This document shows positions 1-11,784 of a stretch of DNA of 64,000 bases, piece after piece. The stretch's first letter is position 1, and every line of letters starts with the position of its first letter. This DNA comes from Deroplatys truncata. Lineage: Eukaryota > Arthropoda > Insecta > Mantodea > Mantidae. The notes under the pieces are model-generated. The model did no database searches and was not told where the DNA came from. It worked only from the letters and a program-made list of their open reading frames with translations. The stretch is taken from contig CM060989.1 in NCBI GenBank assembly GCA_030765065.1, positions 55,132,001 to 55,196,000 of the forward strand, read 5' to 3'. A program made the position numbers and the translations under genes.

Positions 1-540
1 TGGTCCTATAGGTCATAAAATAGAATAATAAGATAGTAATTTTCGTGTTAATGTATGTACCTTTCCAAATGAATTCTCATTCCTTTACAACCAACTTTTA
101 AAAATCCATTTTTTTTTTCGTTTTTATCATAGAAATAAAGACTTTTTGTAGAAATGATCAATTTTTGCGAAATTCGGGACAAAATTATAGCCATAAATCG
201 GTCACATTTGTCATAAATCGTGCATGTACAGACTTCTTGCTGCATCTGTCTGTTACATTTACTGTTTATCGTTAATAAGAAAAAACACTGACCTGGCTTA
301 TTAGCACTTGTTGAAATCCTTGCAATTGCATGATTTCCTGATTAAAGTATTTTACTCTAAGAACTGTGAGAGCTTCACAGCAATTCACACACTGTTTCAT
401 TTTCTCTCCTGCATCGTCTACATACTTGATCGGTCATTTATAGTTATTTAGTATTCAAAAGTAAAGCCTAAACAACCAATAGGGCCAGTTTAAAACACGA
501 GTTGCTGAACCTCATTTTGTAATGTGTTTTTTAAAATATT
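1..540. other. AT-rich stretch, nothing recognised
   Basis: Short AT-rich open frames only, all under 70 codons, with no motif I recognise. I see no splice-linked coding pattern and no repeat shared with the rest of the window. Confidence 0.5.
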
Positions 541-850
541 TTCTCCCCATTTCGGGAGGGAGAGATGAGGGGAGAGACCAGAAGGGCGACCAGATCCGGA
601 TGTCATCGGGGGCAAGCATGGAGGGGTACATAACGTTTTCAGATTGAACGCATCCGGCGCCGTCCGGTCCTATCCACGAGCCACCAAATCTCCACCTCCG
701 GTACAGGAAAGTCGTGATGAACCACGGCAGCTTTCGCCTATCGACCCGGGGAAACCACGAAAAACCCATGGGTCACAGTGGGCGGTCGTCGTGGTTCGAA
801 GGCGGGACTTCCCCAATGCGGGCCACTTCGTACCACCGAGGGACATATAC
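541..850 (-). mobile_element. tRNA-derived SINE, family S2
   Basis: Read on the minus strand, a degraded tRNA-like head with a box-B-like TTCGAACC is followed by the S2 body. The body includes CCCATGGGTTTTTCGTGG, a GGTCGATAGGCGAAAGCTG block, and a distal GATGCGTTCAATCTG block. The same order of blocks recurs near 15.4 kb and 43.2 kb. Open frames here on both strands are incidental. Family assignment rests on internal comparison. The tRNA origin is inferred from the A/B-box-like head of better-preserved copies. Confidence 0.7.
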
Positions 851-1654
851 GGATATTTTCGATTCCTAAGATATAAGAGAAAACCTTAAAATAAATAATA
901 AATAGTTGTATGGAATTTAATGTCACGTCAGTTTAAATTTACTGTAGGGGTATACAGACTCTCTGCGTATACTGTATGTAGCGTGAAATAACAAATGAAT
1001 AGTTAACCGACTGAAATAAATGCCTGTGTTTTTTTTTAAAACCTGTAGAGAATTGTAATCTGATTTGGACTTATTTTGTTATAATTCGTAAAAGCTGAGA
1101 TTTTATATTCATAATCTTAACTAAAGTCATGTCATCCTGCATTTACTTTATTGCAAGTGTGACTTTATAGAAAGTGTTGTCCTTTGATAATGAATTTCTC
1201 TCTTTCAAGTGTGTTTTGTTAAAGAAACTTAAGTAATATATTTTTCTTTCGTTATTTTATCATCCTGACCGTTTGAATGTTAGTTACATTGAAGTGTTAA
1301 CGGCCAACAAGAAGGATATTAGTTCTTTTAGCCCCCTCCTATCGCGGCTGTAAAACCCTTCTCACTCCAACACGTGCTTTACAGACTCTTATTGGCATTC
1401 GTACTGTACCATCCTGAATGGATGACTGGAATACAAAGATACGCGTGGCCTAGACGTAACATGGCTGTATGCGTTTCTGGTGTAGTTATATTTCCAGCTT
1501 ACTCTATTTACAGGGAAAGTGTACCTTTACACAAGCTCTACGTACGGAAAGACTGGAAAGAAGAATCATATATTAAAATTCTAAACGTTTTTTAGAATTA
1601 ATTAAAGATTAATTTAATTTTCTATGAACAGTAGGTGAATTCCTCTTCATCCAA
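851..1654. other. unassigned AT-rich sequence
   Basis: No recognisable gene or repeat. The 73-codon frame at 1374-1595 (+) has no recognised domain and no supporting context. Confidence 0.45.
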
Positions 1655-2893
1655 CGAGGGCTGTGCCAGAAGTACCCGACCTAACAAAGAAAACACGAAA
1701 ATTTTAGGGGAAAACCTCTTTATTTCTCCACGTAGTGTCCTTTCAGCTCGATACACTTTTCCCAGCGATGTTCAATAGCTTCGTTACCCTGTTTATACTG
1801 AGAACCGTCGAGTTCTGCAAAATAGCCATCAACTGCAAACTTCATCTCTTCATTGTGCACAAAATTTTTACCACCAAGCCATTTCTTCAACTTTGGAAAC
1901 AGAAAATAATCAGAGGTGGCGAATGGGGTGCATGAGGAAGCAATTCGAACTTTTAACACATCGATTTTGGCCATGGCATTAATGGATGTGCGAACTGGTG
2001 CATCGTTTTGATGAAACAGAACTTTCTTTTTCGCCGAATACGGCCGTTGTTGCTTGATTTCATCATAAGTTTGCGCAATACTCGCCATTGATTGCTTTTA
2101 CTTTTTGAAGATAATCAATAAAAATTATCCCATGCGCATCCCAAAAAACTGACGTCATGACCTTGCCTGCAGATGGAACTGTCTTCGCCTTCTTTGGAGC
2201 CGTATCTCCCCTTTCAATCCTTCCTTCGTCTCAGGTGTGAAGTGATGGACCCATGTTTCATCCATGGTTATGAATCGACGCAAAAACTAGGTTTTATTAC
2301 AGCGAAACATCACCAAACACTCGACTGAAACATTCTCATGACGCTGCTTTTGTGAGTAAACACGGCACCCATCTTGCGCACAGCCTTCTCATGTCTAAAT
2401 GTTCAGTTAGTATGCAATATGTAGCGCTTTATGAAATGTCTAGAATGTCTGCTAGTTCGTGCACTTTCAGTCGACGGTCATCCAATACAATTTTGTGGAT
2501 TTTCTTCACAATTACTGGCCAACCTCATTTGGCCAACCACTGCGATGTTCGTCTTGGCAGCTCGTACGGCCTCGCTTAAACTCTGCCACTCAATATTTTA
2601 CTGTTGTAAACGAAGGAGCAGACTCCCCCAGAGTGGAATCTAGCTCAGCTTTAATATTAGTTGGACTAAGACGTTTCAAATGAAAGTATTGTATCACATA
2701 ACGATGGCCAGTTTTATCCATGTTTACAAATTCGCTGAGAGAGTTCACTATTGATGGCTGCCAAACAATTACTAAACAACGTAGCATCATCAAACTTCAG
2801 CTTTATAAGGGTGGTACTTTCTACCATAGTCATTTGTTTGAAACAACAACCGCTATATATACGTCAGGTCGGGTAATTCTGGGACTGTCCTCA
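1655..2893 (-). mobile_element. mariner element M1a
   Basis: About 1.24 kb, bounded by roughly 28-bp inverted repeats. The left end begins CGAGGGCTGTGCCAGAAG, and the complement of the right end begins TGAGGACAGTCCCAGAA. Both run into ACCCGACCT. A TA lies outside the right end; the left one has mutated. It is the same family as the elements at 27.0-28.2 kb and 52.9-54.0 kb. The terminal repeats, TA target and transposase motifs identify the mariner branch of Tc1/mariner. Confidence 0.9.
1720..2793 (-). pseudogene. mariner transposase, decayed (M1a)
   Basis: Mariner transposases cut and paste DNA at TA sites with a DD(34)D catalytic triad. The N-terminal part is readable at 2590-2793 (the YVIQYFHLK and SPTNIKAELDSTLGE region), then a stop and frameshifts follow. 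The C-terminal part is readable at 1720-2088, with SDYFLFPKLKKWLGGK around the third acidic residue and a native end GHYVEK. The second catalytic motif reads HQNDAP instead of the HQDNAP seen in relatives, which displaces the aspartate. Length matches a full-length transposase of about 345 codons, but no frame is intact. Confidence 0.9.
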
Positions 2894-2895
2894 TA

Positions 2896-3256
2896 TTATG
2901 TAACTGGAAAACAAAATAAAAATATTTACTAAAAGTATTTAATTCAGCTTTTCTGGTTAGATATGATTTATATTATTAAGTAGCATTAGACAATTCCGAA
3001 ATATTAGCTGTTGTACATACGTATATATTTTTAAGTAAAGTACATGGATTAAAAGATAAACCTTTCATTCTTTGTATTCTTATGTGCTCTTGGCTGATAA
3101 ATATCAACTTCCTTTAATAACGAACTAAAATTAAGTACATAAAAATCTAAAACTGTGTAATAAGAAGACACAATGATTTTGAAAATTATTGACTATACAT
3201 GCGACATTCTTCAGAAGTGGCAAATGATTACTTCCACAGTGTAACCAATGATACTG
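2896..3256. other. unassigned AT-rich sequence
   Basis: Nothing recognised between mariner M1a and the first copy of repeat family B. Confidence 0.4.
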
Positions 3257-3830
3257 TAATTATTGACAGGAATATATAAATAATTAGAGAATGGAATCAT
3301 AGTAAGATAGAGAAATAATTACAAGAAATACTTTCCGTATATTAAATCAATATATAATGTAATAACCTTAAGAAAAAGGTAATTAAGAAGTCATGTTAAC
3401 GAAAGTCATTAGTCAGATAGAACACATTAGCTTAAAGAGTTTGGGAAGGCAGTTTAGAGTTAAGTTCAGTACGTGTGAACAGTCACCGGGCAGAAATTCT
3501 GCAAAACAGAAAGGTGAATGAAATTCTCAGAATTAGGGGAGCTACCCTAGTAACAAGATAACAGTGGCACACGTAGGATTTTTAAGATCGGCTCTGGCGT
3601 GAAATAACGTTGGTGAGAGTAGTTTTAATGCGGGCAGAGCTTAAATAATAAAAAGTGTGTGGTTCCATTCAGAGCGTCACTCTGGTACCGGCCCTGATAC
3701 GATACACATTCACAGTTGGGCACACACTCTCTCTTGAGATTTAATCAGTTAATGATGTGATTGCTCGTGTAATATTTAAGCGCTAGGTGACGCACTTGAG
3801 TGAGTAAGATTTAGCGGCTATTGCGAGGGA
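3257..3830 (+). repeat. repeat family B, LTR-like, copy 1
   Basis: About 570 bp that align with the reverse complement of 11145-11665. Matching blocks include ATTATTGACAGGAATATA, GTAAGATAGAGAAATAA, ACTTTCCGTAT and GTGAGTAAGATTT in the same order. There is no coding potential. The block order and a downstream short open frame starting at about 4073 suggest an LTR followed by leader and gag start, but no second direct copy or primer-binding site is visible. Class is uncertain. Confidence 0.75.
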
Positions 3831-4513
3831 TCTTTCCGGTAAGTATTTTAGCGACTTACGGCAAGTTACCTTCGAGCTTCTTTTATTGCGAAAACAGAAA
3901 ATAAAAGTATCTACTGCAGAAGTTACTAGGTATAAAAAGTCAATGAAGTTTCTAGTGCTAAAATTCAGAGTCAGTCTATTTCATCTGAAACGGTCGGCAA
4001 GTTGCTTCAATAGTTCAAGTATTGGATCACATTAAATTTCTCAGTCAATTTAAACTGGTGTTATATTTTAATATGCCCAGGCATATCCTGAGGAAAAGTA
4101 CTCAAAGCCCTACCACTGAAGTAGCTGGCGCACGAGACAACAGAACGAGCTACGAGATAACGACGATAACATCAGAAGCAGGTAAAGTAAAGCCTTCAAA
4201 ACTGCCGAATTTTGGCACCTGGCGCCTCATCGTGGTGCAGTCTTGCTTCAACAATAATCTAAATTTTAACTTAAGTCTAATGTTAAATTTCGTGATAAAA
4301 ATATACATTTCCAATCAACAAATTAAATTCAAATAAAATACCGTCTAAGGTAGAAGTCAATAAAATCAACGATGGCATTAACAATTAAATTATAAAGTCT
4401 TGTAGAATAGAAACTAATGAATATTTGTTCCATACTGTGCAGGAACTTATTGATTTCAAAATAAAAGTAGCTTAAATGGAACTCTATTCTTAAAAACTAT
4501 TTTCCGCACTACA
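3831..4513 (+). other. unassigned region, possible gag-start remnant
   Basis: A short open frame from an ATG near 4073 to 4336 encodes a basic, Ser/Thr-rich stretch (starts MPRHILRKSTQSP). It lies just downstream of the LTR-like family B copy, which is where a gag frame would start. I recognise no domain, so this is a positional suggestion only. Confidence 0.25.
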
Positions 4514-5444
4514 TGTTAAGGCAGTAATTTTAACACTTAAAACGATTTCGGTTTAATTATATAATATGTAAATTCAATAACAGCCCGCCTTGAAGCAATA
4601 TGTGTATGTAATAATTTGTAAAATGTATGTAACAGTCATTGCATATGCTTATATTATTGTATCTATGTGTAATAATGTTATGTGAATATATTACGTAATT
4701 TAATAATGTAGGAGCTGTGAGAATAATAAGTTAAACATTGCTAACAATTAGGTAACAATGACGTAACCTTGAGGCAATAATGAGTTTGAGAGATTAAATA
4801 TTATTTGTGATTCTTGGAAGCATTAATGTAATTTTAGTGACAATTTATAAAAAATAGCCAATCAACAACCAGAAAAAGCTTTAGTTAAATGAAGGTATTA
4901 TATTGGACTAGTTTTAGCCAATCAGAAACTGAAATATAGCAAAATTTACAAATCTAGAAGTCAGTTGCTAGTAGACAGTGCTCATAACTGGACGCGTTGG
5001 TTGTAGGCAGACGCGAGACACGTCCTAAAAAAATGTAATACGTATTCAGTGTGAGACGAAAATAGTTTACGTGTTAAAAACTGTAAGAAATTAACAAAAG
5101 AATCTCACAGCTCTCTATATCAGTGAAGTGTTATTTAAATCGTGTCAAGCATTAATAAATGGAGTGAAGAAAAACAAATCTGTGTAAGCCTATAGTCTTC
5201 AGTCGCACCACAACCCTGTTAAGAGAAACTTGACTCTAACAAATACTGACGCAGCCGAGGCAAACATAAATATACAACATTTAAAGAAACAGTCAAATTA
5301 CAAAGTAAATATTATTTTAACTTGCGGCAAAACCCACCTGAAAGTACATTTGGGGCGAAGGCTACCGGAAACTGTTTACTATACGTGCGGTTGCAACTAC
5401 TACAAGTTCGGCTCCCCAACAGTTGAAATATAATACAACTCCTT
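4514..5444 (+). repeat. repeat family A, solo-LTR-like, copy 1
   Basis: About 930 bp beginning TGTTAAGGCAGT. Four copies in the window share both ends and internal order: 4.5 kb (+), 7.7 kb (-), 21.8 kb (+) and 63.4 kb (-). It contains GGAGCTGTGAGAATAATA, CCAATCA boxes near 4857 and 4917, an AATAAA near 5155, and a GACGCAGCCGAGGCAAAC block. The better copies end near AACA, so with TGTT at the start the termini resemble those of an LTR. No coding sequence is present. It could be a solo LTR or a short non-autonomous element. Confidence 0.8.
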
Positions 5445-5619
5445 CTAAAATACTCCTTCCTCAATGTTTATCATTTTACATCAGGAGAAATAAAATCTAC
5501 ATTAATATATAAAAATAAAATGTAATAGACATTTTTGTTCGAAAGTTATCTCTGAAGTACTTCATCCATTTTGAACCACTTATTCAACAATCCATAGATC
5601 TTTGTGTCCGTCATATGCC

Positions 5620-5867
5620 ATTGCTATTTCAGGATTGTGTGAGAATGTTTACGACTCCCAATAACGCTCTCCGCCCGGAATCAGTTCGAACTCCATTGGG
5701 TACCTGGTCATTGTGGCATCTTGGGCAATGAAGAAAAGATAAACTAGCCAAAAGAGGGTCCAAGACCTCTTTTATTGGACCAGAACCAGTCTTACCAGTA
5801 AGTATAACTACAGTAAGAACTGTATTACAGCAATGGGCTAACAAGGAACAGTCACCTCCTTGGTGGG
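5620..5867 (+). pseudogene. LINE RNase H fragment
   Basis: One frame at about 5688 reads ELHWVPGHCGILGNEE, the conserved C-terminal part of the RNase H domain found in I-, R1- and Jockey-group LINEs. The signature includes the HxGxxGNE-type motif. It then continues with frame changes through residues resembling the usual linker. Upstream sequence matches the preceding RNase H segment only with a frameshift. It is a short 5'- and 3'-truncated relic, followed directly by a SINE tail. Confidence 0.75.
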
Positions 5868-5962
5868 TCGTTCCTCGCCCTCTCTAGGTGGCTCCGACAT
5901 GACAGGTCTGCGAGCTTGGAAATGTTAGGGACGACCATACGTCTCTGTGGCCTGTAGCCTCC
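5868..5962 (+). repeat. SINE S2 tail, left part
   Basis: The block ending CTCTGTGGCCTGTAGCCTCC matches 20518-20542 and the complement of part of the SINE near 51.65 kb. Mariner M3 interrupts it; the continuation is at 7250. This is the distal portion of the S2-type SINE only. Confidence 0.65.
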
Positions 5963-5964
5963 TA

Positions 5965-7247
5965 CGAGGGGCACTATTTATATTTTGAGCCTTGGCAACC
6001 CTGAATGTTGTAGGTGTCATCTGACGTTTCCAATGGAAAGTTTGACATTTTTGACCATAATCTACTTCAAACATTTTGTCAATAGAGCGTCATTTGTTTT
6101 GTTTACACTAACTTGAAAATTGTGTGTCAACAAAAACATGGAATTAACTCGTGAAAATGTTCGTGCAATGATTTAGTACGACTTTCGACGTGGATTACCA
6201 AGACAAGAGTGCATCGATCAACTAACTTCCACATTTGGCGACGAAGCTCCATCCTTTGCCACTGTGAAACGCTGGTATAACGAATTTAATCGTAGCCGCC
6301 GTTCGCTCAATGATGAAGTTCGTGAAGGTCGTTCAAAATCAGTTGTTGTGCCAGAAAACATTTATGCTGTGCAAAAACTAATAATAAAAGATCATCATGC
6401 GACATATTGTGAGATTGACGCAACCCTAGGCATTAGTTCCACCAGCATATATAAAATATTGCATGATTATTTAGCCGTGAAAAAGGTGTGCTCTCGTTGG
6501 ATCCCACATAATTTGACGCAATCTGAAAAAGATGCTCGTGTCGATTGGTGTACAAAAATGCTCAAGAAATACAATGGCGGTGCCTCAAAAGACATATATA
6601 AGATTGTAACAGGTGACGAATCACGGATGGCGTATGAGCCGGAACGTAAACAGCAGTCGATTGTATGGGTGTTTCAAGATGAAACAAATCCCAAAAAAGT
6701 TGTTACGAAGCAGTTCGAAGCATATGGTCGCCTGCTTTTTCAGCAAAACTGGCCATTTGGCAACAGTGTCTTTAGAGGAACGTAAAACGGTCAATGCCGA
6801 ATGGTACACAACCATTTGTTTGCCGGAAGTCTTCGGTGAAGTAAGGAAAACCAACAAGGACCGTAGGATCGTTCTTCATCAAGACAATGCGAGCGCACAC
6901 ACATCTCGTCTAACAACAGAGTATTTGAAGGCTCAAAAAATCGAATTGATGGGTCATCCGCCATACAGTCCTGGTTTGGCACCCAATGACTTCTTTTTGT
7001 TCCCGAACATCAAAAATAAATTGCGTGAACATGATTTTCGTTGGCAGAAGAAGCCGTTGATGCCTACAAAAACCATGTTTTGGAGGTGTCTCAACAAGAA
7101 TGGAATAAATGCTTTGACAAATGGTTCCAACGGATGCAAAAGTGTATTGATCATAAAGGAGAATATTTTGTTAAACAATAAAGCAGTTTTCAATCAGAAA
7201 TTGCTTAGTTTTAATTATTAGGCTCAAAATATAAATAGTGCCACTCG
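5965..7247 (+). mobile_element. mariner element M3
   Basis: 1,283 bp with terminal inverted repeats of about 28 bp that begin CGAGGGGCACTATTTATA on the left and CGAGTGGCACTATTTATA on the complement of the right end. It is flanked by TA on both sides (5963-5964 and 7248-7249). The host sequence on either side forms a continuous SINE tail, as expected of a clean TA insertion. The family differs from M1, M2 and M4 in its terminal repeats and transposase. Confidence 0.95.
6138..7181 (+). pseudogene. mariner transposase, decayed (M3)
   Basis: The start is the ATG at 6138 (MELTRENVRAM), followed by an in-frame TAG at 6174. The helix-turn-helix region (SFATVKRWYNEFNR) is followed by GDESRMAYEPE, where the first catalytic Asp lies. 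A frameshift falls near 6715, then HQDNASAHTS and PNDFFLFPNIK give the second and third Asp with exactly 34 residues between. A second frameshift near 7045 restores the native C-terminus ending in GEYFVKQ at 7181. One stop and two frameshifts make it dead, but the family is recognisable over the full 347 codons. Confidence 0.93.
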
Positions 7248-7249
7248 TA

Positions 7250-7330
7250 TGTGGTTCCTTTACTTCATCCCTTTCTCTGGAGTAGGCACAATTGATTTCT
7301 GTAGGTGTCGAGGTATTCCCCTCCGTAGAA
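7250..7330 (+). repeat. SINE S2 tail, right part
   Basis: Continues the block cut at 5962. The uninterrupted equivalent near 20.54 kb reads CCTGTAGCCTCC then GTAGTTCCTTCATTTCA, and here TGTGGTTCCTTTACTTCA follows the mariner. The right limit is approximate. Confidence 0.6.
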
Positions 7331-7744
7331 AAACCTATAACCTACACTGTAGAGAAAATGGTACAGTTGTGGAATCTTTTTTAGAAAACGCTCTTAAATG
7401 ACAATTATTTCAGTAACGTATGCAGAAAGCTTTCTGGAATCGACTTGTTACAGGAAATGGAACCATTCTGTTAAACGACTTCTTTGTAAGTCTAGAAACC
7501 TGCAGTGGGCGGCGAACTGTATGCATGACAGGTTTTATGAGTGGTTCATTACGTACTCGAATAGTACCATCAACACATGAACATCCAGGGGCGTGTTATC
7601 ACTAGAGTTCGACACCTGTCTATTTCGTTCCTTTGTTTAGAATCATGTTTCGTGCTTACTATTATGGCTTCTGTGTAATGAAAACCTTTATCACGGTTTT
7701 TGCGTACCGTAATTCCATTATTTTTGTTATTGGCCGTTATTTAT
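7331..7744. other. unassigned sequence
   Basis: Two short frames overlap at 7398-7605, but no family is recognised and the codon content is unremarkable. Confidence 0.4.
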
Positions 7745-8535
7745 TAATATGAAGAAGTTAATTTTTGTTGCATTGTTATTTGCTCCACGCTTTGGGAGCC
7801 AATTTGAAGAAGGTTTGTTGCTGCTACGTATGGAAAGCCAGTTTGAAGAAGATGTATTATATTTCGACTGTTGAGGAGCCGAACTTGAAGTAGTTGCAAC
7901 CGCACGTATGGTAAAAAGTTTCCGGTAGCCTTTGCCCCAAGTTTAAAAATATTAACTTTGTAATTTGACTGTTTCTTTAAATATTATATATTTATGTTTG
8001 CCTCGGCTGTGTCAGTATTATTGTTAGAGACATGGATTTCTTTGCAGGGAGTAGTGCGGCTAAGAATGTAGGCTTACACAGATTATAATTTTTACTTCCT
8101 TACATTTATTAATCCTTGACACAATTTAAATAACACTTCACTGATACAGAGAGCGGTGAGATTTTTTTATTTTACTTGCACTAAGCTTTTCTGGTTGCTG
8201 ATTGGCTATTTTATAAGCTGTCACAAAAATTACATTATTGTTGCTCCAAGAATTACCAGTAGCATTTAAACTTTCTAATTCATTATTGCCTCAAGGTTGC
8301 CTCATTGTTAGCAACTTTTAACCTATTTCTCACAGCTCCTACACTATTAACTTACGCAATACATTCACATAACGCTTTAACACATGTATACAATAATATA
8401 AACATATAAAATGACTGTAATATACACTTCTTATATATTGTTACATACATATATTGCTTTAAGGCGGGCTGTTATTGAATTTATATGTTATATAACTAGA
8501 CTGAAATCATTTAAGTGTTAAAAATACTGCCTCAA
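7745..8535 (-). repeat. repeat family A, copy 2 (inverted)
   Basis: The reverse complement matches copy 1. It has the GAGGCAGTATTTTTAACAC start at 8535, the CTCACAGC-type block, and the GCCGAGGCAAAC block near 8000. A deletion of about 200 bp removes the middle. With copy 1 it forms a large inverted pair around mariner M3. Confidence 0.8.
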
Positions 8536-8861
8536 ATATTATTATTAATATGGCGTTAACCTTAGTGTTGCAAGTAATGTTTAGCGCTCTGAGCCGTTGT
8601 TGACAACATGCCTGAGAAAGTTTGTAATAACGCATTCCTTTCCTAGCGTCAGTAAGTTGCATTCTTTTGTGTAATTATAAAATCGTGGCTACTTAACACA
8701 ATAAACCGTAACGTAAATGGACAACTAAAAAAAAACTTAACACTCAATAATAATTACAAACTAGTGTGGGCGTATAAAATGTATTCCAGAGTTTACACTT
8801 CATTAAGACAGTAGCGAAATTTAGTAAATTTAATATATGGTATATGGCGAAGGCCCCCTTT
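8536..8861. other. unassigned sequence
   Basis: Nothing recognised between family A copy 2 and the H element. Confidence 0.4.
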
Positions 8862-9618
8862 TTTTTACTTTCTCTACTACGTATAGTAAGTAGGGGAAGT
8901 ATTGCATTCCATCCGAAAATTCGATACCGAGATTTCATCGTAAATACATGTTTTGAGTCCCCCTGAATAAAAAAAGCCTTTTTAGAAAAAGATCCGTATG
9001 TGTGTGTCTGTGAGCAGCACAACTAAAAAACTAAAAGTCGGATAGGTTCCAAACTTGGTATTTAGGTTCAGTATCTTTCAAAGATGCGACACGAAGATTT
9101 TCAAGAAAATGCCCCCATCCCAGACTACTCCTTATACGCAACATTTTTCGAAAATTTTGAATTTTTCTCAAAAATGGCTGTAACAATTTTGAATAAAATA
9201 TCATATGTTTAAGATATTTTCATGACAAATGAAATGTATATCTTGAATTTTCTGTGAATGTCCCAAGAGTCCTCTTCATTCTGAATGGCTTTTGCATAAC
9301 TGGTAAACCGTAAGAGATAGATACAATTTTTTTACACAAAAGATGTAGATCTCGATAAAACACACAATTTATGTCATACTCTTTTTTTGTCGAGTGAACC
9401 ATTTCCGAGATATTCCTTGTTATTTGTTTGAATTTTCCACATACACTTCTGAAATGGCAATTCGTTATTCGTTTTTACTTTCTCTACTACGTATAGTAAG
9501 TAGGGGAAGTATTGTATTCCACCCAAAAATTCAATATCGAGATTTCACCGGAAATATGTTTTGAGACTCCTTGAATAAAAAAAACATTTTTGGAAACATG
9601 TCTGTGTGTATATCTGTC

Positions 9619-9649
<31 letters not shown>

Positions 9650-10351
9650 GTGTGTCTGTCTGTGAACAGCACAACTCAGAAATGAACAGTCGGATAAACA
9701 CCAAACTTGGTATTTAGGTTCACCATCTTCCAGAGATGCGACAGCAAGGTTTTCAAGAAAATCCCACACCTTAGATTACCCTTTACATGGAACATTTTTT
9801 GAAAATTTTAATTTTCTCAAACATGGCTCTACCGATTTTGATTAAAATAACATATGTTTAAGATACTTTCATGATAAATCAAATGTATATCTTGAATTTT
9901 CTGGGAAGGTCTCCAAAAGTATTCTTCATTGTGAACGACTTTTGCATAACTGTTAAACCATGAGATAGACACAATTTTACTACACAAAAAATGTAGATCG
10001 CTTTAATACACACAACTTATGTCACATACATTTTTTTTGTTGAGTGAACCATTTTAGAGATGTTGCTTGTTATTCCCTTAAATTTTCCAATAGTTATACT
10101 TTTTCTCAAATGGGAATTCGTTATTCATTTTTGTTTTGTTTTGTCCTGGACATACAAAGAGAATGTAATACTCCACGTAGCAACCAGCTCTTAAAATATT
10201 TGACTGTCGCTTAAAACCTACCATATTCCCCTTGCACCTACAAGAAAATTAGCAATAAGATTAACATCTCGATTAACATGAAGCATATGGAGAATAAGCG
10301 TTTGTAAAAATAGTTTGTACAAGAGTAGAGAAAGTCATGTAACACATCAGA
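8862..10351 (-). mobile_element. H element, L-R-R form (Helentron-like)
   Basis: On the minus strand: module L (10351 down to about 10130), module R (to 9472), then a second R (9471 to 8862). Each R ends in the hairpin and GTAGAGAAAGTAAAAA. The junction at 9471/9472 joins the end of one R to the AATAACGAATT start of the next. It has an internal (CA)n tract and no coding capacity. The terminal asymmetric inverted motif and 3' hairpin suggest a non-autonomous Helitron2-type element; that class is my inference. Confidence 0.9.
9601..9664. repeat. (TG)n microsatellite inside H
   Basis: TG-rich tract with TC interruptions at the position where every H copy carries a (CA/TG) tract. It explains the repeated His-Thr open frames, which are not genes. 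Confidence 0.95.
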
Positions 10352-11144
10352 TGTTTATTTTGGCATTCGTATATCACTGAACACCTTGACACGGAATACA
10401 GTGTCGTGATAAACAAACTTTCAAATTCTTTTTTAGTGATTTTGATGGCAACACAAAAAGGTGATTGACTAATTTAGATGAATGTTAGAAGTTTACTGAT
10501 ATCACTTCTGATTGCTTGGTATTACTTTCTTCACTAAGATAGATTCTTGTTGATTTTTCCAATCTGTAATTAAAATAGTTAGGTAAGAAAAAGTCCAATT
10601 AAGGATGTACACAAAGATATTAATAAAGTCTTGATGAAATTCATGGCGACAAACTAATATTCTAAAACTAATGGACCTGGAGACATTTTATCACAAGATT
10701 TCAATTTGAACTTTTCTTAATAGGTGGTACAACAATCTCAAAACAGACGTTAGGTTTACCACTTAGTCTAATAGTGGCGAAAATAAAATCCACTTCATTT
10801 GAACATAACACTCATGTTTAGTGAGGTGAAGTAAGCATTATTCTGATATGCCCAGTCAATAAAAACGTGAAGACAACACATTCCTCGAACTAGGCGTGAT
10901 TTGTTTCGTTTGGCATATACCTCTACACTCAGTGACTCTGGTATCGCCCACTTAAGCATAAAATTGACAAACGCAGCGAAGAAGATGTCTAATTCTATAA
11001 ACATTTAAGAGATGATGTTAGTCCAGATATCTGCAGTAATCTCAGTGCTGGATACTGAAGTCGAATCTACCCCGCGCTGATCGTCACTTTTGAAGCTGTT
11101 GGTTCTGCTGCCGGCTCCTACAGTGGTGTCTACGAGAGCTTTCT
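10352..11144. other. unassigned sequence
   Basis: No recognised element. A 69-codon frame at 10795-11004 (-) shows no known domain. Confidence 0.4.
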
Positions 11145-11665
11145 CTCGCGGCTACTGCAAATCTTACTCACGCAAGCACGTCGCTGGGCACTTAAAATAA
11201 CACACGAGTTGTCACAAGTATCCAGAGTGATGAATACATGCACGGATGTGTGCACGAAAAGAGTATCTCTAAATTTAGAATGCACGCCTACTTCTAAGTC
11301 TCCTTATCTGAGCCAGTATTGCAATTCGTACGTGTACGTCTGTTACCTTGTTGCTATGGAGTACGTCCCTGAATCTCAGAATTTCATTCCCTTTCTCTTT
11401 TACAGAATTTCTGTCTACGTGAATCTGCAATCGTACTGAACTTATAAACTAATTGCATTACAGGAATATTTAAACTAACGCGTTCGCTCCTAGGCTATTA
11501 CCAATGACTTTGCTTGCTAATTACCTTTTTCTTTGGATAAATATTTTCACCTTAAGCTTGTTACATTATACATTGATTTAACATACGGAAAGTACTTATT
11601 GTTTTATTTCTCTATCTTACTATTATTTCTTTGTTCAATTATTTATATATTCCTGTCAATAATTA
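11145..11665 (-). repeat. repeat family B, copy 2 (inverted)
   Basis: The reverse complement aligns block by block with 3257-3830, including ATTATTGACAGGAATATA, GTAAGATAGAGAAATAA and GTGAGTAAGATTT. Similarity weakens toward 11.0 kb. It sits outside family A copy 2, giving a nested inverted arrangement with the copies at 3.3 and 4.5 kb. Confidence 0.75.
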
Positions 11666-11683
11666 TGATATCAATATACAGGG

Positions 11684-11717
11684 TTATTGATTTATCCATT
11701 TATTGATAAATCAATAA
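11684..11717. repeat. perfect 13-bp hairpin
   Basis: TTATTGATTTATC at 11684-11696 and its exact complement GATAAATCAATAA at 11705-11717 are separated by 8 bases. It lies immediately inside a TATACAGGGTTA that has an inverted partner at 14904-14915. The stem is read directly; its role is unknown. Confidence 0.9.
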
Positions 11718-11784
11718 ATTAAAACATTTACACGCAATAAGCCTTGGAAAGGTTTAATGCTTGGTGGAGAAGAAGAAGAGGATA

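Noticed and set aside
5242..5262. Possible tRNA-Ser primer-binding site after an LTR ending near 5241
   Set aside because: TGACGCAGCCGAGG has partial fit to a serine tRNA 3' end, but all four family A copies continue 200 bp or more past this point to a shared end, so the boundary at 5241 is not supported.
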